Shown here piece after piece: positions 21,002-22,327 of a stretch of 22,327 bases of DNA (position 1 is the first letter of the stretch; every line of letters begins with the position of its first letter). The position numbers were made by a program, and so were the translations under genes. The DNA is from a virus. A model generated the notes under the pieces. The model was not told the DNA's origin, did not search any database, and was given only the letters and a program-made list of their open reading frames with translations. Location: IMG/VR virus record IMGVR_UViG_3300023278_002079, positions 1 through 22,327 of that record. One strand, given 5' to 3'.

Positions 21002-21021
21002 TATTATGAAATGCTTAGATT

Positions 21022-21049
21022 ATTATACACTACGCGAATGCGGGGTCAA
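21022..21049 (-). promoter_or_regulatory. Sigma-70-type promoter for the nuclease gene
   Basis: Minus strand: TTGACC at 21049-21044, 16-base spacer, perfect TATAAT at 21027-21022. The start point would be near 21015, giving a leader of about 14 bases to the ATG at 21001 without an SD site. The promoter overlaps the 3' end of the upstream gene. Confidence 0.78.
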
Positions 21050-21578
21050 GGATCGTATTGAACCAAACCGGCGCAGGTCGGCCCTTGTTCCACTTCGCAA
21101 AGTCACGCTTATCGTGAGCGTAGTAGAGGCGATACTTGTCTACGACGGACGCGGATTCAAAGCGCGTATCTCGACGACACTGCTGTTCGTCGTTGATGGC
21201 GATGGAGAACTCGGTCCGGTCGCCCTCTGGCACAACGCAGTCGGCGACGTTGGCTGATGCCCACGAGATGAATGAGGAGCAGAAGTGCTGCTTGCCGTAG
21301 CGATACTCAAACTCTGCTACGAGCGCGTTAGCGTGGTCAATGAGCCAGCGCATATTGGCGAGTGTCTCGCGGGTCCAGAGGCTAGACGGGTGCTTAGGGT
21401 TGAAGTGCTTGCGTGGGTTGCCAGTCTGAGTGCGTGGACAGTCAGGCTCGGCTAGACGGTCAAGGGTGAAGCAGGTCGCGAGCAGTTGGGCGTATTCAAC
21501 GCACATTTTGGAGACGTGCTTATCGCACATCTCGATTGCTGCGGTTACTGGATTGTCGTTAAGGCAGAATATGTTCAT
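21030..21578 (-). CDS. Conserved phage protein of the MNIF...CDKHVxKM family
   Basis: 182 residues. Begins MNIFCLNDNPVTAAIEMCDKHVSKM, the typical start of a protein found in many phages and sometimes labelled pyrimidine-dimer glycosylase-like; I am not certain of that activity. Other conserved-looking parts are HPSSLWTRETLANMRWLIDHANALVAEFEYRYGK-like (in two pieces: HPSSLWTRETLANMRWL and LVAEFEYRYGKQHF), VVPEGDRTEF, and VVDKYRLYYAHDKRDFAKW with PAPVWF at the end. It has no membrane segment. The start is secured by the family N-terminus. The promoter at 21585-21612 puts the transcript start at or next to the ATG. Confidence 0.78.
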   Translation of the reverse strand: MNIFCLNDNPVTAAIEMCDKHVSKMCVEYAQLLATCFTLDRLAEPDCPRTQTGNPRKHFNPKHPSSLWTRETLANMRWLIDHANALVAEFEYRYGKQHFCSSFISWASANVADCVVPEGDRTEFSIAINDEQQCRRDTRFESASVVDKYRLYYAHDKRDFAKWNKGRPAPVWFNTILDPAFA

Positions 21579-21584
21579 ACCGGC

Positions 21585-21612
21585 AGTCTAGGTTGTGCTG
21601 CGGGTGTGTCAA
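21585..21612 (-). promoter_or_regulatory. Sigma-70-type promoter, probably leaderless transcript
   Basis: Minus strand: TTGACA at 21612-21607, 16-base spacer, TAGACT at 21590-21585. An A/T-rich stretch (AAAAAAATAATA) sits just upstream like an UP element. Only 6 bases separate the -10 box from the ATG at 21578, so transcription would begin about at the start codon. Confidence 0.65.
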
Positions 21613-21614
21613 TA

Positions 21615-21911
21615 TTATTTTTTTGCTTCAGCCTCAATTTCCTTCTGGAGTGCCGCCATCGCTCGCCAAGCGACTTTCGCGCTGTGACGCATACCATCAG
21701 TGTCTCTGGTTCCGGCCTCTATCAAATGTCTAACGAGCGCATCATGCTCATCTTTTGACTTGCTGCGATCCCAGCGCATAGGCTCGCCGGGGTTGTGTTG
21801 CTCGTTCGTGACCCAACTAAGATGGGCGACCTCCGCCATCGCGTCAGGGAAGTATTTGATGAAGCCCGAGAATACAGGGGTATTCTTTCGCTCTTTTGCG
21901 TCCGCTGTCAT
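21615..21911 (-). CDS. DUF5664-type dATP/dGTP diphosphohydrolase-like protein
   Basis: 98 residues. The family pattern is clear: PVFSGFIKYFPDAMAEVAHL (13-31), NEQHNPGEPMRWDRSKS (36-52), DEHDALVRHLIEAGTRDTDG (54-73) and MRHSAKVAWRAMAALQ (74-89). This all-helical, MazG-like fold binds a divalent metal with the acidic and His residues and hydrolyses purine deoxynucleotides. Phage members adjust the nucleotide pool, and some support base-modified DNA. The length is usual for the family. GGAAAG lies 2 bases before the ATG. It is downstream of an unknown gene across an 82-base gap with a hairpin. Confidence 0.82.
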   Translation of the reverse strand: MTADAKERKNTPVFSGFIKYFPDAMAEVAHLSWVTNEQHNPGEPMRWDRSKSKDEHDALVRHLIEAGTRDTDGMRHSAKVAWRAMAALQKEIEAEAKK

Positions 21912-21930
21912 GTCTTTCCGCCCAGCGCGG

Positions 21931-21965
21931 CAGAGGGGCTGCGAGGATGACTCAACAGCCCCTCT
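21931..21965 (-). repeat. 11-bp hairpin between two minus-strand genes
   Basis: CAGAGGGGCTG (21931-21941) and CAGCCCCTCTG (21955-21965) are exact reverse complements around a 13-base loop. No T-run follows on either strand, so it is not a standard terminator; it may attenuate, or protect or mark an RNA end, before the DUF5664 gene. Confidence 0.7.
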
Positions 21966-21993
21966 GTGCGGGGGTATGGGTATTGTGGGGGGG

Positions 21994-22327
21994 CTATCCG
22001 TTCAGGTCAGCGGTAAACTTCTTCACGGCCTGAATGAAAGCGTCAGGCCGATCAACGATTTGATCCTCAAGTGCTCTATCAAGGGTCTTGCCCTTGGACT
22101 CAAGCCATGTATCAACGGCCTCTTGTCCTCCCGCAGCATCAATAATTGGCGCAAGCTCGTCCATCGTATCGGGATTTATAGGTGCAACAGGCTCGCCTTG
22201 GGCCTGCGCTGGCTCCTGAGCGGCTTTTGGCTGCTCCGCTTGTGGTTTTGCTTGATGGGACTCTCCGCGCTTGTAGGCGAAGAGAGGAGCAAGCTCTGGA
22301 GGGAATACACCCTTGTCAGGCAAAGTG
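21994..22327 (-). CDS. Pro/Ala/Gln-rich protein, 5' end cut, unknown
   Basis: At least ~110 residues are visible and the frame stays open to the right window edge. A TTG at 22323 could only be the start if the gene begins at the window edge, which is unlikely to be provable here. An N-terminal part (FPPELAPLFAYKRGE) is followed by a disordered linker rich in Gln, Ala, Pro and Glu (QAKPQAEQPKAAQEPAQAQG). A helical C-terminus closes it (MDELAPIIDAAGGQEAVDTW, FIQAVKKFTADLNG). Family not recognised. The strand and neighbours suggest an early gene. Confidence 0.6.
   Translation of the reverse strand, partial: TLPDKGVFPPELAPLFAYKRGESHQAKPQAEQPKAAQEPAQAQGEPVAPINPDTMDELAPIIDAAGGQEAVDTWLESKGKTLDRALEDQIVDRPDAFIQAVKKFTADLNG

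Noticed and set aside
1-22327. tRNA genes, CRISPR arrays, insertion sequences, integrase or attachment site
   Set aside because: Gaps between genes are all under 150 bases and contain no cloverleaf, spaced repeat array or transposase/integrase motif that I could see.

Overview
The window is part of the genome of a tailed double-stranded DNA phage (or a prophage copy). Gene order and morphogenesis proteins look like a siphovirus: coat protein, small connector and tail proteins, a pair of tail assembly chaperones joined by a frameshift, a tape measure protein, then tail-tip and fibre genes. A lipoprotein (o-spanin-like) gene nested in an i-spanin-like gene indicates a host with an outer membrane. 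Shine-Dalgarno sites are scarce. Most late genes instead have A/C-rich leaders or a recurrent TTGAC box, so the host probably does not rely on SD-led initiation. I cannot name the host.

Layout, plus strand (late genes). 1-647 is the 3' part of the major capsid protein, followed by a terminator. 743-3210 holds small head-tail and tail proteins, including two adjacent, apparently related proteins (1957-2274 and 2312-2656). 3259-3944 is the tail chaperone pair with a -1 frameshift signal at 3663-3713. 3973-4713 is a very basic protein and 4746-6545 the tape measure protein. 6579-9413 encodes four tail-tip/baseplate-type or accessory proteins. 9469-14638 encodes three large tail fibre/appendage proteins. 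14657-16602 is a glycosyltransferase overlapping a PAPS-type sulfotransferase by 4 bases. 16743-19027 is a lysis cassette: three small membrane proteins (one matching a known small holin family), nested spanins and a zinc amidase endolysin. A bidirectional terminator at 19052-19086 separates the two converging transcripts.

Layout, minus strand (early/replication-type genes, reading from 22327 down to 19125): an N-terminally cut Pro/Ala/Gln-rich protein, a DUF5664-type dATP/dGTP diphosphohydrolase-like protein, a conserved MNIF-family phage protein with a probable leaderless promoter, a DUF2800 Cas4/AddB-like nuclease with an apparent 4-cysteine Fe-S pattern, a small unknown protein, and an SSB-like/DUF669-like protein ending in an acidic-Pro-Phe tail. 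These fit nucleotide-pool control and DNA recombination.

The most interesting points are: (1) the TTGAC box exactly 19 bases upstream of four late genes that lack SD sites; (2) the glycosyltransferase-sulfotransferase pair beside the fibre genes, possibly a virion or host-surface sulfoglycan system; (3) a complete -1 frameshift signal; (4) repeat-built unstructured leaders (CAAATCACA x4 and a CAA-rich leader). No tRNA, CRISPR array, insertion sequence or integrase was seen.
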